A program made the position numbers and the translations under genes. A stretch of DNA of 7,504 nucleotides from Flavobacteriales bacterium. Lineage in GTDB: Bacteria; Bacteroidota; Bacteroidia; Flavobacteriales; Flavobacteriaceae. Of this stretch, positions 7,336 to 7,504 are shown piece after piece. Each line of letters starts with the position of its first letter. The first letter of the stretch is position 1. Location of the stretch: contig QIIH01000447.1 in assembly GCA_003229235.1 (NCBI GenBank), forward strand, positions 1 through 7,504, in the 5' to 3' direction. The notes beneath the pieces are model-generated. The model made no database searches. It was not told the DNA's origin and was given only the letters and a program-made list of their open reading frames with translations.

Positions 7336-7504
7336 TTGAAACTCCAAACCCAAAGCCTAGATAACATAGCTGCATATATTACTGCATTAAAACAAATGTT
7401 CGCCTACAATGAGCAGTTGTTTGCGGATTACCCAAACATAGTGCTCGAAGAAAATGAACCAGAAAAAAAGATGTTAGTACGCTGGGGGCAGCGCTACGAT
7501 GTAG
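7336..7504 (+). CDS. Start of an unrecognised protein, cut by the window edge
   Basis: An open frame enters after an in-frame TAA (7318-7320) and stays open to the right edge. The best start is TTG 7336, giving 56 residues beginning (M)KLQTQSLDNIAAYI and including KQMFAYNEQLFADYP and KKMLVRWGQRYDV. The first in-frame ATG is at 7396 and would drop the first 20 residues, which look like real protein. The visible part is hydrophilic, rich in Glu/Lys/Tyr, with no signal peptide, so the product is probably cytoplasmic. No domain can be named from so short a piece. It lies 114 bases after the previous stop, so it may have its own promoter. Confidence 0.55.
   Translation, partial: MKLQTQSLDNIAAYITALKQMFAYNEQLFADYPNIVLEENEPEKKMLVRWGQRYDV

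Overview
The window looks like chromosomal DNA of a marine-type Bacteroidota, most likely a member of the Flavobacteriaceae. The evidence is an AT-rich sequence with A-rich leaders in place of clear Shine-Dalgarno sites, a protein with a type IX secretion (T9SS) C-terminal sorting domain, a lipoprotein whose signal is followed by a Ser/Asp-rich tract, and signal peptides ending in 'AQ'/'NAQ', which are typical of this group.

Layout from left to right: a complete PiT-family phosphate (or sulfate) permease on the plus strand (54-1178); a strong shared bidirectional terminator (1184-1217); a convergent minus-strand gene for a small T9SS-secreted, cysteine-rich protein (1232-2092); a roughly 720-base stretch with no intact gene (2093-2815) that holds the decayed remnant of a small secreted protein with a YwqK/MORN-like repeat (about 2353-2636); then three co-directional plus-strand genes for exported proteins. 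These are a surface-type lipoprotein with a fibronectin-III-like domain and about 11 leucine-rich repeats (2816-4252), a secreted alpha/beta hydrolase of the CocE / X-Pro dipeptidyl-peptidase S15 family with a visible catalytic triad (4289-6133), and a secreted 334-residue protein of no family I recognise (6217-7221). The start of another plus-strand gene runs off the right edge (from about 7336).

The permease is a housekeeping transport gene, unrelated to its neighbours as far as can be seen. The lipoprotein and hydrolase genes are only 36 bases apart and could share a transcript. The third gene follows after 83 bases containing a perfect 9-bp inverted repeat, so its linkage is less certain. 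All three products are predicted to leave the cytoplasm, but nothing in the sequence proves a common pathway. I see no mobile element, CRISPR array, tRNA or rRNA and no convincing defence or secondary-metabolite system. The items most worth a second look are the pseudogene and the unrecognised 334-residue protein.
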